A stretch of DNA of 36,589 nt. Source: an uncultured Acidimicrobiaceae bacterium (GTDB lineage Bacteria > Actinomycetota > Acidimicrobiia > Acidimicrobiales > Bog-793). Location of the stretch: contig CAIVND010000004.1 in the NCBI GenBank assembly GCA_903907185.1, positions 1 to 36,589 of the forward strand, given 5' to 3'. The notes under the pieces were generated by a model. The model did no database searches, was not told the origin of the DNA, and saw only the letters and a program-made list of their open reading frames with translations. Below, piece by piece: positions 1-9,200 of the stretch. Both the position numbers and the translations under genes were made by a program. Within the stretch, counting starts at the first letter, position 1, and every line of letters begins with the position of its first letter.

Positions 1-1212
1 ACCTGCACTACCAGAGACGGTTCCTGTGTCGGTTGCAGTACCAGTCGAACTCACTGGATTGGCAGTCCCGCTCAGCGATGACTGGGTCGTCGTGGTCGTG
101 GCTGCTGCGAGAACGTTGAAGCACTCTGGTGTCGAGCTGGTGTCCGAGGAAGTTGCATAGATTCCGTCACCTGCGTAGGCCGAGAAGAAGCAGTAGAAGC
201 CGGCCTTGTTGACGGGGATCGTCGGCGACTTCGCCGTTGCCGTGGTGGTCGACTCTCCATGGCTTAGCGCAACGGCACCGATCTGCGATCCGCTCGTAGA
301 ACAGTTAGTTGGTGAGGCCGTAGTGCTGAAGCAGTCATAGAAGGTGACGTTGCCTGTCGGTGCTACCCCGGCGTTACCAGTGACCGTCGCAGTATCAAAG
401 GCCGTGCCCGTCGCACTAACTGGACTCGTTCCAGTGAGTGAGGACTGCGTAGTGGTTACCGACACGTTCTTGCCAACATTGAAGCACTCAGGAGTGGTGC
501 TGATGTCCGAGGACACGTTGTAGTTTGCATCTCCGTTGTAGACCGAGAAGAAGCAGTAGAAACCAATAGCCGTGGCAGAGATCGATGGCGATGTAGCCGT
601 TGCTGAGCTACTGGATTGGGTTACCAACGTGACGGAGCCAATATGAGTTGGAGTTGGAGTTACAACGGTCGCAGAACAGTTGGTCGGTGAGACCGTCGTG
701 CTGAAGCAGTCATAGAAATCGACAGTTCCTGTTGGGGCCACGCCAGCTGTACCGGAGACCGTAGCCGTGTCGGTTGCCGTCCCATTCGGAGTCACATTGA
801 CACTGCCAATCAACGATGACTGCGTACCGGTAAGGGAGGCAGCCTTAACAACACTGAAGCACTCAGGAACGGAGTTGCTATCAGACGAGGGCGAGTAGTT
901 CTCGTCGCCGGAGTAGCTCGAGAAGAAGCAGTAGAAACCGGCCGCGTTCGCCTGAATCGTCGCTGACGTTGCTGTCGAGGTCGTGGTCGATTGACCATGG
1001 CTAAGAAATACATCGCCACCTACAGGAGCTCCATTTGAAGCAGAACAGTTGGTCGGTGAGGCCGTGGTGCTGAAGCAGTCGTAGAAGTTGATCTTCCCTG
1101 TTGGAGCTACGCCAGCATTTCCAGAGACGGTCGCAACATCAAAGGCTGTTCCGTTCGAACTTACTGGGTTGGCGTTGCCAGTCAGCGAGGACTGCGTAGT
1201 TGTGGTCGAAGG
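1..1212 (-). repeat. Tandem ~370-bp coding repeats (Ig-like modules)
   Basis: The block encoding the T-Q-S-S-L-T/S-G strand recurs at 1177-1200, 805-828, 430-453 and about 62-90, giving periods of 372, 375 and 363 bp. The copies have diverged but share near-identical stretches, for example the segment encoding FYCFFS and the one encoding DCFSTT. The array continues beyond the left edge, so the full copy number is not visible. Confidence 0.85.
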
Positions 1213-1680
1213 TGCCTTGCAGATATTCGGAAGTGTGGTTGTCCCCTGTGCCGGTGCACTGAACTGATCACTCCACAGACTGGAGATGTTGAGTTGAACC
1301 GTGCCAGTGTCGGTTCCTGGAAGAGTCTCAACCACGGTACCGGTTCCAAGTGGGTTGTTTGGATAGTTCACGGTTACGCCGACGTTCACCGACAACGGCG
1401 TGATGTTCGAAAGCAGTGCGGTTCCGTGTTGAACACTTGTGCCGGTAACAGTTGCCGACTCTGTCTCATTGAAGTCGTTGGTGATCGTCCATGTGACGAC
1501 CCAACTCCCATTTGTACAAACCGGAGACCCACTCAGAAGGTTCGCATGGGCCGATGCAACGGTCGCACCAACAAACACAAATGCGAACGAAGCAACAAGG
1601 GTCACCGATGCGAGTGCGGCGCGGCGGCGCGCTCCCTTGATGAGACCAATACCAAAGTTTTGCGGTCGTCTAATATTCAT
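1..1680 (-). CDS. Secreted protein with tandem cysteine-containing Ig-like repeats (5' part, runs off window)
   Basis: An open frame of 560 codons runs from an ATG at 1680 to the window edge without a stop. Residues 1-46 form a signal peptide: an Arg-rich start (NIRRPQNF, KGARRRAA), a hydrophobic core and an alanine-rich end (ATVASAHA). A region of about 110 residues follows, then three full repeats and part of a fourth. Each begins with a TTQSSLTG-like strand and carries the same marks: YDCFSTT..SPTNCS, then FYCFFS.Y.GD..Y..SSD, then ECF. The spacing is 121-125 residues. This resembles bacterial Ig-like (Big-type) beta-sandwich repeats of surface or secreted proteins. Three cysteine-bearing motifs per repeat suggest disulfides outside the cell. 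AAGGAGT at 1691-1697 (minus) is a good ribosome site for this start. The function beyond surface or adhesion display is unknown. Confidence 0.85.
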   Translation of the reverse strand, partial: MNIRRPQNFGIGLIKGARRRAALASVTLVASFAFVFVGATVASAHANLLSGSPVCTNGSWVVTWTITNDFNETESATVTGTSVQHGTALLSNITPLSVNVGVTVNYPNNPLGTGTVVETLPGTDTGTVQLNISSLWSDQFSAPAQGTTTLPNICKAPSTTTTQSSLTGNANPVSSNGTAFDVATVSGNAGVAPTGKINFYDCFSTTASPTNCSASNGAPVGGDVFLSHGQSTTTSTATSATIQANAAGFYCFFSSYSGDENYSPSSDSNSVPECFSVVKAASLTGTQSSLIGSVNVTPNGTATDTATVSGTAGVAPTGTVDFYDCFSTTVSPTNCSATVVTPTPTHIGSVTLVTQSSSSATATSPSISATAIGFYCFFSVYNGDANYNVSSDISTTPECFNVGKNVSVTTTQSSLTGTSPVSATGTAFDTATVTGNAGVAPTGNVTFYDCFSTTASPTNCSTSGSQIGAVALSHGESTTTATAKSPTIPVNKAGFYCFFSAYAGDGIYATSSDTSSTPECFNVLAAATTTTTQSSLSGTANPVSSTGTATDTGTVSGSAG

Positions 1681-2045
1681 CACGAATCCCACTCCTTATC
1701 TCTCCATTGCGGAAAGGGGTGGATTCGCTATTAGCTCGTCTCGACCGTAAGCGACCATCTGTCGGTCGAGAGTCAACGCTCCCTCGGTTGATATGGTAAC
1801 GCTCTTTATCTCGCTTGCAAGTACCGAATTTTTCCAAAATGCCGTGTTATGCAGGAAAAACAACGAAACGCGTACAAATTTGATCCAAGCCGTGCACTCT
1901 TAGGTGGACTTCGGCAGTGAGGCCCCACCGACTCACAACAGATCAACAATTTTTTTTTTCTAGCCAAAGAAATAGCGACAAAGCCCCGTTATAACAGGCC
2001 ACTTTGACAAGCTCAACGCCCCCTTAGCTCCAGAGTCACAAGTTA
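1681..2045. promoter_or_regulatory. Gene-free 365-bp intergenic region with an inverted repeat
   Basis: This is the divergent region between the secreted repeat protein (minus) and the DUF1643 gene (plus). I see no coding sequence. A perfect 9-bp inverted repeat, TCTCGACCG at 1739-1747 and CGGTCGAGA at 1763-1771, lies in the likely 5' leader of the minus-strand gene. Reading minus, TTGCAA followed after 16 bases by TACCAT (near 1785-1815) is a possible promoter. The part from 1820 to 1990 is AT-rich and includes a T run near 1950. These calls rest on consensus matching only. Confidence 0.35.
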
Positions 2046-2054
2046 TTGTGCAAC

Positions 2055-2579
2055 ATGGTGACGACGAAACGTGATGGATTTGCGAGTGTGTGCTCAGACG
2101 ATTCATCTGATCCTCGTTATCGCTATACGTTCATCCGAACTCGAACAACAGGACTTCGGCGCGCAACAGTCATCCTCCACAATCCAGTTCACCGCGGCGA
2201 TCGAGCGGACCCAACAACTGGGAGATGCATGACGTGGCTCTGTTCCAATGGAGAGATCGGTGAAGTTGCCTTCGTCAATCTCTTCGCCTACAGACATCGC
2301 GATCCGCTTGCGCTCATCGCGCTTGCCCGCAGTGGTGTGGACGTCGTTGGTCCAAGCAATGATGAGCACATCTTGGCCGAGATAGGAAGGTCCGACCTTG
2401 TTGTCGTTGCCTGGGGCGCGATTCCATCGCGGATTGATTCAACGAGAGCATCACAAGTACTGGCTCTTGTAAAGGAGCCTTACTGCTTTGGTGTCAATAG
2501 TGGGGGCAGTCCAATCCATCCAAACCGACGAGGGCTGAGCGTAAGCCTGAGCCGTCGTCAGTACGTTGGAGCCGGATAG
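2055..2579 (+). CDS. DUF1643 family protein
   Basis: About 174 residues. The pattern is that of the DUF1643 family: RYTFIRTR near the N-terminus, then HNP (the family's LNPS-like position), DPTTGRCMTW, a VAFVNLFAYRHRDPLAL core, GPSNDEHI, and a VVVAWGAIPSR strand. The family is widespread in accessory DNA and has no firmly assigned biochemical role. The start is uncertain: TTG at 2046, ATG at 2055 and GTG at 2058 are all possible and none has a clear ribosome site. The normal C-terminal G.P.HP.YL motif appears here as GGSPIHPNRRG, followed by a divergent tail. The gene lies just upstream of the tRNA and recombinase remnant. Confidence 0.7.
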   Translation: MVTTKRDGFASVCSDDSSDPRYRYTFIRTRTTGLRRATVILHNPVHRGDRADPTTGRCMTWLCSNGEIGEVAFVNLFAYRHRDPLALIALARSGVDVVGPSNDEHILAEIGRSDLVVVAWGAIPSRIDSTRASQVLALVKEPYCFGVNSGGSPIHPNRRGLSVSLSRRQYVGAG

Positions 2580-2709
2580 ACACCGGCGAGGGGACTGATG
2601 CTGTATCGCAGGGGCGACTGCTCATCATTCGATCAGTGCAGTTCTTAAGCGTGGTGACAACTTAGGATGAATGCCGAGAGCGGGCAAAATTTTTGCATTC
2701 ATCTCTCGA

Positions 2710-2793
<84 letters not shown>

Positions 2794-2882
2794 AGGTCAG
2801 GGACTCGTTAGGTCGCCCGGTACAGCCAGAAGGCACTCTTCACCCAACAGACACCCAACTATCGGGTAAGGAGTGAAGAAGA

Positions 2883-3896
2883 TTGGCAGGAAGCATCCGA
2901 CTAGTACGGGGTAAAGATGTCTGGGAGCTTCGCGTTTTCGCGGGACGAGACTCGTCTGGGAAGGTTCGTCATGTCCATCTGAAATTTCGCGGTTCGCGCC
3001 GCGCAGCAGAACGCGAACTAGCCCGACTAGTAGCAGAGCAAGGGCTAACACGAAGGATCACCCCAGAACCAGGGGCCGACTGGGGACCAAACACCACGAT
3101 CAACGACGCCATCAATGCTTGGCGCGAGAACGGCTGGGAGGACCTCTCACCTTCGACCACAAGGCGTTATGAGAGCATCGTCAAGGTCCACATCGCTCCC
3201 AGCATCGGCAAAAAGAAGATCGTCTTGCTCAGCCCTTACGAAGTCGAGCGTTTCTTGCGCAACTTGAAGAACGCCGGTCTCTCACAGTCGAGCGTGCATC
3301 AGGTGCGAGCGGTAATGGCCAGAGCTTGTCACCTCGCCCGACGTTGGAGCGGCAACACTCTCCCGAACCCGATCGCGGACACTGAGCTCCCCTCATGGGG
3401 AATTGCCGGACAAGCCAGCGTCCGAGCCCCGGAGCTCGAAGAAGTGCGTTCGTTACTCCGTGGAGCAAAAACTGATAGTCAACATCTTCTGACGTTCTTC
3501 TCATTAATCGTGGCGACAGGAATGCGACGGGGAGAGGCATGTGCCCTACGGTGGCGCGACGTCGACTTCGAAGACCAAACCATTCATGTCAACGAATCCA
3601 TTGTCGCCGCCTCTGGACGTGAGCATTCATCTTTAATCCGCCGGAAAGATTTCCTGAATTTGCACCGGTCATCCATGCGAAAGGACGGAAATCCCTCCAA
3701 AGCATCTGAATACGGACCAACTACATCGATCTCCTCGATTGCCTCGTGGATGATCTTGTCGCCGGCCAACGATCTGCGCTTCGTCGTACCTACCGCAGAG
3801 CGAATAGCCCTTGTCGATGGATCACCCACTGCTCCCGACGCGTCCACGCGAACAGAGATGAACCGTAGGAGAGGAGGAGCACATGCCGGTAGATAG
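2883..3896 (+). pseudogene. Tyrosine recombinase/phage integrase, C-terminally degraded
   Basis: An open frame of 337 codons from a TTG start, with AAGGAGTG at 2868-2875 as ribosome site. Residues 1-55 resemble the arm-type DNA-binding domain of actinobacterial integrases. Residues about 72-165 are the SAM-like core-binding domain (TINDAINAW, SPSTTRRYESIVKVHIAPSIG). The catalytic domain begins at about 180 and holds the first active-site arginine in TGMRRGEACALRWRDVDF. After residue 240 the family pattern is lost. There is no HxLRH box and no C-terminal catalytic tyrosine. Around 3720-3810 a different frame reads IDLLDCLVDDLVAGQRSAL, which fits the missing part better, so one or more frameshifts are likely. 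It sits beside the tRNA, as integrases do, but should be inactive. Confidence 0.8.
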
Positions 3897-4056
3897 CAGC
3901 GGTCGATGCTTCCTACCCGCGAGTCTGCTCAACTAATCCCAGTCCAGATCACCAATTACGGTGGAACGCTTTCGTATCACGCTCGAATCAGGCGATGCCC
4001 AAGATCGAGGTCGGGTTACTATTGGCCATGCCTCTCGTATTGTGTGGATCTCACCA

Positions 4057-5250
4057 ATGTTGAGCTTGATCACCAACAGAGGCGTGTTGCCTATCCAGAC
4101 ACTCCTGGATTTCAAAGATGACGCTTCCATCTTTAGTGCTGATTCTGAGATCCCGGTTGAGAATTTTCAACCAGCAAGCCTTGATCTTCGGCTAGGCGAT
4201 ATCGCATACCGGATTCAATGCAGCTTTCTGCCGGGTGACGACGGAGTCGAGAGACGCCTCAAAGATTTCGCCATAAACGAACTGGACCTCAAAGCTGAGG
4301 GCGCAGTTCTGGAAGCGAACCGGCCATACCTCATCCCCTTGAAAGAGCAACTCGCTCTCCCCGCCAACATCAGAGGAAGAGCAAACCCAAAAAGTTCGAC
4401 GGGCCGCTTGGACGTTTTCACAAGGCTGCTTACCGAAGACGGCAACCGATTCGATGAGATACCGGCCGGGTACCACGGTCGTCTCTACCTTGAAGTGGTC
4501 CCCCTGTCTTTTCCCATCCGGGTCCGCGAAGACCTCACGCTGAACCAACTACGCCTAATCGCGGGCAACCCAGACCTGTCCGATGACGAGATACGAACGC
4601 TGCATCGGGCCCGACCCATTATCTACCGGGCCGGCCGCGCGGTGCCTGAGGATGAACTACCCCTTTCGAACGGCCTCTTCCTCGGCCTTGATGTGCGAGG
4701 CATTGGGAACCGGACGAGGATCGGATACAAAGCCAAAAAGAATGCGCCGCTCCTTGATATGACTACTTCGGAGGCAATACCACCCGAACCGTTCTGGGAC
4801 ACGGTTTACCCAGATCCTGAAGGCCGACTCATACTTGATCCAAACGACTTCTATCTCATCATGTCTCGAGATTTTGTATCGATCCCACCAGACGTTGCGT
4901 CAGAGATGACGGCCTACGATCCAACCAGCGGAGAGCTACGAACTCATTACGCCGGGTTTTTCGATCCAGGATTTGGATATGACCCCGCGGGTCGATTAAG
5001 GGGATCGCGAGCAGCACTTGAAATCCGTGCACATGATGTGCCATTCCTCGTTGAGCATGGTCAACCGGTTTGCAAACTCACCTTTGAGTGGATGATCCAG
5101 GCGCCGAGCACTCACTATGGACATCGCATTGGGTCGAACTACCAGCAACAGGTTGAGACACTCAGCAAATATTTTGTCCGCCAGCCCTCAAGTGCTGAAG
5201 AGGCCCAGTTTGCCAATGCCGAGACTGAACCCACCATTAAGCACGATTGA
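4057..5250 (+). CDS. dcd: Two-domain dCTP deaminase (DCD family)
   Basis: About 397 residues from ATG 4057. The frame stays open to a GTG at 3961, but family similarity begins just after 4057 (VLPIQTLLDF). The protein matches the long dCTP deaminase family, in which two dUTPase-like folds are joined. The N-terminal half has QPASLDLRLGDIAYR, the active-site loop NPKSSTGRLDVFTR, and GYHGRLYLEVVPLSFPIRVRE, whose glutamate matches the catalytic one of bacterial Dcd. The C-terminal half repeats the fold (DFVSIPPDVASEM, HYAGFFDPGFGYD, LEIRAHDVPFLVEHGQPVCKLTFE). The expected reaction is dCTP to dUTP plus ammonia. It follows a dead integrase and may be cargo of the old element. No ribosome site is clear at either start. 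Confidence 0.87.
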   Translation: MLSLITNRGVLPIQTLLDFKDDASIFSADSEIPVENFQPASLDLRLGDIAYRIQCSFLPGDDGVERRLKDFAINELDLKAEGAVLEANRPYLIPLKEQLALPANIRGRANPKSSTGRLDVFTRLLTEDGNRFDEIPAGYHGRLYLEVVPLSFPIRVREDLTLNQLRLIAGNPDLSDDEIRTLHRARPIIYRAGRAVPEDELPLSNGLFLGLDVRGIGNRTRIGYKAKKNAPLLDMTTSEAIPPEPFWDTVYPDPEGRLILDPNDFYLIMSRDFVSIPPDVASEMTAYDPTSGELRTHYAGFFDPGFGYDPAGRLRGSRAALEIRAHDVPFLVEHGQPVCKLTFEWMIQAPSTHYGHRIGSNYQQQVETLSKYFVRQPSSAEEAQFANAETEPTIKHD

Positions 5251-5274
5251 CGACTTTGCGTCCTCGTCTCGCCT

Positions 5275-5586
5275 CTAGGGCGAAGATGGTGGGAGCGAAG
5301 GTCCCTGCTCTGGTCGTAGGTCAAGCAACGGTCCCTCGTATCCCGAATGAAAACCAACTCGGTAGTCGTTCGCTGAATCGAAGTACGAGGCTTTTGGATT
5401 GAACTTTACCGCGATTGGCATATTGCCAGTAGGAGTGAACTGCGGCACGGTGCCCGCTCGTTTGAACTCATTCTGTTTTGCACCGAACCAAAATTCGTCA
5501 CCGGTGGTCCATGAGTCAGCAGCGGGGTGAAGCATATGGACTGGGTTATCTCCCGAAAGCTTTTGATAGAGCGCGACATCGGGCAC
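5275..5586 (-). CDS. Unidentified ORF, possible gene fragment
   Basis: 103 codons from a GTG at 5586 to a TAG at 5275. The translation looks protein-like, rich in aromatic and Asp/Gly residues (for example WTTGDEFWFGAKQNEFKRAG, VGFHSGYEGPLLDL), unlike the arginine- and serine-rich translations of the other frames here. I do not recognise the family. It overlaps the start of the FAD-oxidoreductase remnant on the other strand and lacks a visible ribosome site, so it may be a broken piece of a larger protein. Confidence 0.3.
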   Translation of the reverse strand: MPDVALYQKLSGDNPVHMLHPAADSWTTGDEFWFGAKQNEFKRAGTVPQFTPTGNMPIAVKFNPKASYFDSANDYRVGFHSGYEGPLLDLRPEQGPSLPPSSP

Positions 5587-5884
5587 GACAGATCAATTCG
5601 GTCGGCCGGCCAATAAGATGCGCGAGCTTGCCTGTCCTCCGTACTACGCGATTGCCGTTTCACCGACGCTGGTCAACACGCAAGGTGGTCCGCGTCGAAA
5701 CGCCCTCGGTGAGATCATCCGCCCCGACGGTTCTCCGATCTCAGGCCTCTACGGCGCCGGAGAGATGGGTTCGATATGGACCCGAATGTACCCAAGCGGA
5801 GGCAACGTCGCCGAGACCATCGTCTCTGGACGACAGGCAATCACCAGCGCGCTTGCGCGTCTTGCACCTGGGGTGAGTTCGTAG
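5570..5884 (+). pseudogene. C-terminal remnant of an FAD-dependent oxidoreductase (fumarate reductase/ketosteroid dehydrogenase type)
   Basis: The open stretch after stop codons at 5564-5569 encodes about 105 residues. DQFGR, PPYYAIAVSPTLVNTQGGPRRN, GSPISGLYGAGEMGS and YPSGGNVAETIVSGRQA are the C-terminal hallmarks of the FAD-binding_2 (flavocytochrome c/3-ketosteroid dehydrogenase) family: the substrate-loop arginine region, the TQGG strand and the flavin-contacting GLYGAGE...GGN segment. The N-terminal 350 or more residues, including the Rossmann GxGxxG, are absent upstream. The gene is therefore a stub and probably not translated into a working enzyme. Confidence 0.8.
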
Positions 5885-6033
5885 AATCTCGTCCTTGCCC
5901 ACTCTCCCGATGAGATCGATCAGCACGAAACGTTGACCAGTTGGCGAGATGCATAGTGACCCTGAGACATTCGCCGTAGAGTCTTGGGCAAGGAGGCCGT
6001 GGTGACACCAGTAAGAAGTAGTCGGACATATTC

Positions 6034-6849
6034 ATGTGCGCAGATGAATCCGAACTCTTCGAACGTTGTCGCGCCACGATGACCGAGACCGCACCAGAGT
6101 TGACTGACCTCGGACTCCCAACACAGATCGTGGCATGTCTCTTTGATCTCGACGGCGTGCTGACCGATACGGCATCGGTCCATGCAGCCGCGTGGAAGGA
6201 GATGTTCGATGCATTCTTGGCAGCCCAGGCAACGAGGAACGGACACCCCTTTGTTCCCTTTGATATCAAGAGTGAGTACACCGCCTACGTCGATGGAAAA
6301 ACACGCCTCGACGGAACCCGAGCCTTTCTTAACTCACGTCACATCGCGCTTCCCGAGGGAAAGGCTGGTGACCCATCGGGGGCAGAGACGATCAACGGCC
6401 TTGCTAACGCGAAGAACGCACTCGTGCTGAAAAAAATTGCCACCGAGGGCGTGACCCCCTATGCCGGATCGATCGCCTATCTCCATGCCGTCCAACATGC
6501 CGGCCTTCGCCGTGCCGTTGTCTCTTCAAGCGCAAACTGCGAGGCGGTACTCCAGTCCGCAGGTATCGCCGATCTGTTTGAACTGCGCGTCGATGGCGTC
6601 ACCGTGCAACAGGAGCACCTCGCCGGCAAACCCGCACCGGATACCTTCCTCGCAGCAGCAACGGCCCTCAACCTCAAGCCCAACCAGGCTGCCGTATTTG
6701 AGGATGCGCTCGCTGGAGTCGAGGCTGGCCGCGCCGGCCAATTTGGCTTCGTCGTGGGCGTCGACCGTGTTGGTCAGACTGCCGCACTCTACAAACACGG
6801 TGCCGACACGGTCGTCACCGACCTTGCACAGCTCCTAAGGAAACCATGA
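6034..6849 (+). CDS. pgmB: Beta-phosphoglucomutase family HAD enzyme
   Basis: 271 residues if started at 6034. ATG 6079 (256 residues) is an equally possible start, and neither has a clear ribosome site. The HAD phosphatase fold shows the nucleophile motif LFDLDGVLTD (Asp38 and Asp40 in the long form), the SSS motif II (VVSSSAN), the GKPAPDTF lysine motif and FEDALAGVEA as motif IV. The cap insertion with YVDGKTRLDGTRAFL matches the mycobacterial Rv3400 type. It would interconvert beta-glucose 1-phosphate and glucose 6-phosphate. Its stop overlaps the start of the GH65 phosphorylase (ATGA at 6846-6849). That is the usual pairing, because inverting GH65 phosphorylases release beta-glucose 1-phosphate. 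Confidence 0.9.
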   Translation: MCADESELFERCRATMTETAPELTDLGLPTQIVACLFDLDGVLTDTASVHAAAWKEMFDAFLAAQATRNGHPFVPFDIKSEYTAYVDGKTRLDGTRAFLNSRHIALPEGKAGDPSGAETINGLANAKNALVLKKIATEGVTPYAGSIAYLHAVQHAGLRRAVVSSSANCEAVLQSAGIADLFELRVDGVTVQQEHLAGKPAPDTFLAAATALNLKPNQAAVFEDALAGVEAGRAGQFGFVVGVDRVGQTAALYKHGADTVVTDLAQLLRKP

Positions 6850-9200
6850 TCGATCAGTCCGCCTACCCGGTCGACCCCTGGGCGCTTCGGGAGACCCACC
6901 TCAATCTCAATGTCCTTGCGCAGAGCGAATCGCTCTTCGCGCTCTCAAATGGTCACATCGGGTGGCGCGGGAACCTTGACGAGGGCGAGCCCTTCGGTCA
7001 ACCGGGCTCCTACCTCAATGGCGTTTACGAGACTCGGCCACTTCCGTACGCGGAGGCTGGTTACGGCTACCCAGAGGATGGCCAGACAGTCATCAACGTC
7101 ACGAACGGAAAATTGATCCGCCTGCTCGTTAACGATGAGCCCTTTGATATCCGATATGGCCAACTTCGCCAGCACACGCGTACCTTGGACTTTCGCACCG
7201 GTCTTCTCAGCCGTGAGGTCGACTGGGCATCACCCGAGGGCCAGGGCATCCGTGTTCGTTCCACTCGCCTGGTCTCGTTTACCCAACGCTCGATCGGTGC
7301 CATTACCTATGAGGTTGAGGCGATCGACTCCACGCTTCACGTGGTCATCCAGTCCGAACTCGTGACCAACGAGGTCCTCCCGCCAAGAAGCGGAGACCCG
7401 CGGGTCTCGGCAGTCCTCGAAGCACCGTTGCAGGCGGAGACGAACTACTCCTCAGAGATGAAGGCGACGCTGATCCACTCCACGAAGATCAGCCGTCTTC
7501 GCGTCGCTGCGGCGATGGACCACCATGTGGAGTGTCAGGCCAACGTTCAGGTTTCGACGGAGAGTTTCCCCGATCTTGGTCGCGCGACCTATAGCGCGAC
7601 ACTCGAGCCCGGGCAGAAACTAAAGATCACAAAATTTGTTGCCTACGGCTGGTCTGCAGAGCGATCAGAGTCAGCGATGCGTGATCAAGTGGCCGCCGCG
7701 CTCGAGTCAGCACGTCACAGTGGATGGGATGGTCTCGTTAGCGAACAGCGAACTGCCCTCGACCGACTGTGGGAGCGTGCTGATGTTGAGGTTGACGGTG
7801 ATCCCGAGATCCAGCAGGCGATCCGCTTCTCGCTCTTCCATGTCTTCCAAGCAGGTATCCGCGCCGAGGGCCGGGCAATTCCAGCAAAGGGTCTCACCGG
7901 TCCTGGCTATGACGGTCATGCCTTCTGGGATACCGAGACATTTGTCCTTCCCATGCTGACTTACACCGTGCCGGAGGCCGTCGCGCACACGCTGCGATGG
8001 AGGTACGAGATGTTGCCGACCGCACGTGATCGCGCTCGCCTTCTCCGCCTTGGCGGTGCGGTCTTTCCCTGGCGGACGATCAACGGTGCTGAGTGTTCCG
8101 CCTACTGGCCAGCCGGAACCGCGGCGTTCCATGTTGGTGCGGGAATCGCCGCCGCGGTCGTTCGCTACGTTGCAGCGACGGGTGACACGGACTTTGAAAA
8201 GCGCATGGGACTCGAACTGCTCGCGGAGACGGCTCGGCTGTGGCGGTCCCTTGGCCACCACGATGTCGAAGGCAGATTCCGTATCGATGGAGTCACTGGT
8301 CCTGATGAGTACTCGGCGATCGCTGACAACAACGTCTACACCAATCTCATGGCGCAACATAATCTCGTAAGTGCCGCTGATGCTGCGCAACGTCATCCCG
8401 ATGAGGCAAGAAGGTTGCACATCGATCAAGAGGAGATGGCGACCTGGCGCGACGCAGCACGGGCGATGTACATCCCCTACGACGACGTTCTCAAAATCCA
8501 TCCGCAGTCAGAGGGATTCACCCGCCATGAGGTGTGGGACTTCGAGAACACCACCGAGGACCAGTATCCTCTCTTCCTGCACTTCCCCTACTTCGACATC
8601 TACCGCAAGCAGGTCATTAAGCAGGCCGACCTCGTGTTGGCAATGCACCTGCGAACTGATGCCTTTACCGATGAGGAGAAGGCGAGAAACTTCGCATACT
8701 ACGAGGCGCTAACCGTTCGCGACTCCTCGCTCTCCGCGTCGACGCAGGCGGTCATCGCAGCGGAGGTTGGACACCTTGAGCTTGCCCATGATTACCTCGG
8801 CGAGGCGGCACTCCTTGACCTACGCGACCTTGCGCAGAACACCCGAGACGGCCTGCACATGGCCTCGCTCGCCGGAACCTGGAATGCACTTGTCTGTGGG
8901 TTCGCAGGGATGCGCGAGTGGGACGGGATGATCTCTTTCGCCCCCTGTCTGCCAGGGGGAATCACCCGCCTGGCGATCACACTATCGATGCTTGGAAGAT
9001 TGATTCGGATCGTCATCATGCCTGAAGAGACCTCCTACCAACTGGTCGAGGGTAAGCCTCTTCAGATCCTTCACAATCGAGAGCCAGTAACCCTTCCAGC
9101 GCGACGTGCTGTGCAGCTCCCAAATAGGAAGCTCATCCCCCTCATCCCCCCGATGCAGCCATATGGTCGGCGCCCGATGACCCACCGCTCCGTGAGCTGA
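6846..9200 (+). CDS. Glycoside hydrolase family 65 disaccharide phosphorylase (maltose/trehalose/kojibiose type)
   Basis: 784 residues. The N-terminal super-beta-sandwich runs to about residue 300 (SNGHIGWRGNLDEG, LNGVYE). The (alpha/alpha)6 barrel has GLTGPGYDGHAFWDTETFVLP. The general acid glutamate is Glu488 in VTGPDEYS, followed by DNNVYTNLMA. A small C-terminal beta domain follows. The enzyme should phosphorolyse an alpha-linked glucose disaccharide to beta-glucose 1-phosphate, passed to the product of the overlapping upstream pgmB. The linkage (trehalose, maltose, kojibiose or nigerose) cannot be read from these motifs. It resembles mycobacterial Rv3401. A hydrolase activity is less likely given the pgmB partner. 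Confidence 0.9.
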   Translation: MIDQSAYPVDPWALRETHLNLNVLAQSESLFALSNGHIGWRGNLDEGEPFGQPGSYLNGVYETRPLPYAEAGYGYPEDGQTVINVTNGKLIRLLVNDEPFDIRYGQLRQHTRTLDFRTGLLSREVDWASPEGQGIRVRSTRLVSFTQRSIGAITYEVEAIDSTLHVVIQSELVTNEVLPPRSGDPRVSAVLEAPLQAETNYSSEMKATLIHSTKISRLRVAAAMDHHVECQANVQVSTESFPDLGRATYSATLEPGQKLKITKFVAYGWSAERSESAMRDQVAAALESARHSGWDGLVSEQRTALDRLWERADVEVDGDPEIQQAIRFSLFHVFQAGIRAEGRAIPAKGLTGPGYDGHAFWDTETFVLPMLTYTVPEAVAHTLRWRYEMLPTARDRARLLRLGGAVFPWRTINGAECSAYWPAGTAAFHVGAGIAAAVVRYVAATGDTDFEKRMGLELLAETARLWRSLGHHDVEGRFRIDGVTGPDEYSAIADNNVYTNLMAQHNLVSAADAAQRHPDEARRLHIDQEEMATWRDAARAMYIPYDDVLKIHPQSEGFTRHEVWDFENTTEDQYPLFLHFPYFDIYRKQVIKQADLVLAMHLRTDAFTDEEKARNFAYYEALTVRDSSLSASTQAVIAAEVGHLELAHDYLGEAALLDLRDLAQNTRDGLHMASLAGTWNALVCGFAGMREWDGMISFAPCLPGGITRLAITLSMLGRLIRIVIMPEETSYQLVEGKPLQILHNREPVTLPARRAVQLPNRKLIPLIPPMQPYGRRPMTHRSVS

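Noticed and set aside
1294..1750. Plus-strand ORFs of 146 and 103 codons
   Set aside because: They are shadows of the signal peptide and first domain of the minus-strand repeat protein, which has a clear ribosome site and signal sequence.
7707..8501. 264-codon minus-strand ORF opposite the GH65 gene
   Set aside because: Antisense shadow of a strongly conserved enzyme, with no recognisable motif or ribosome site.
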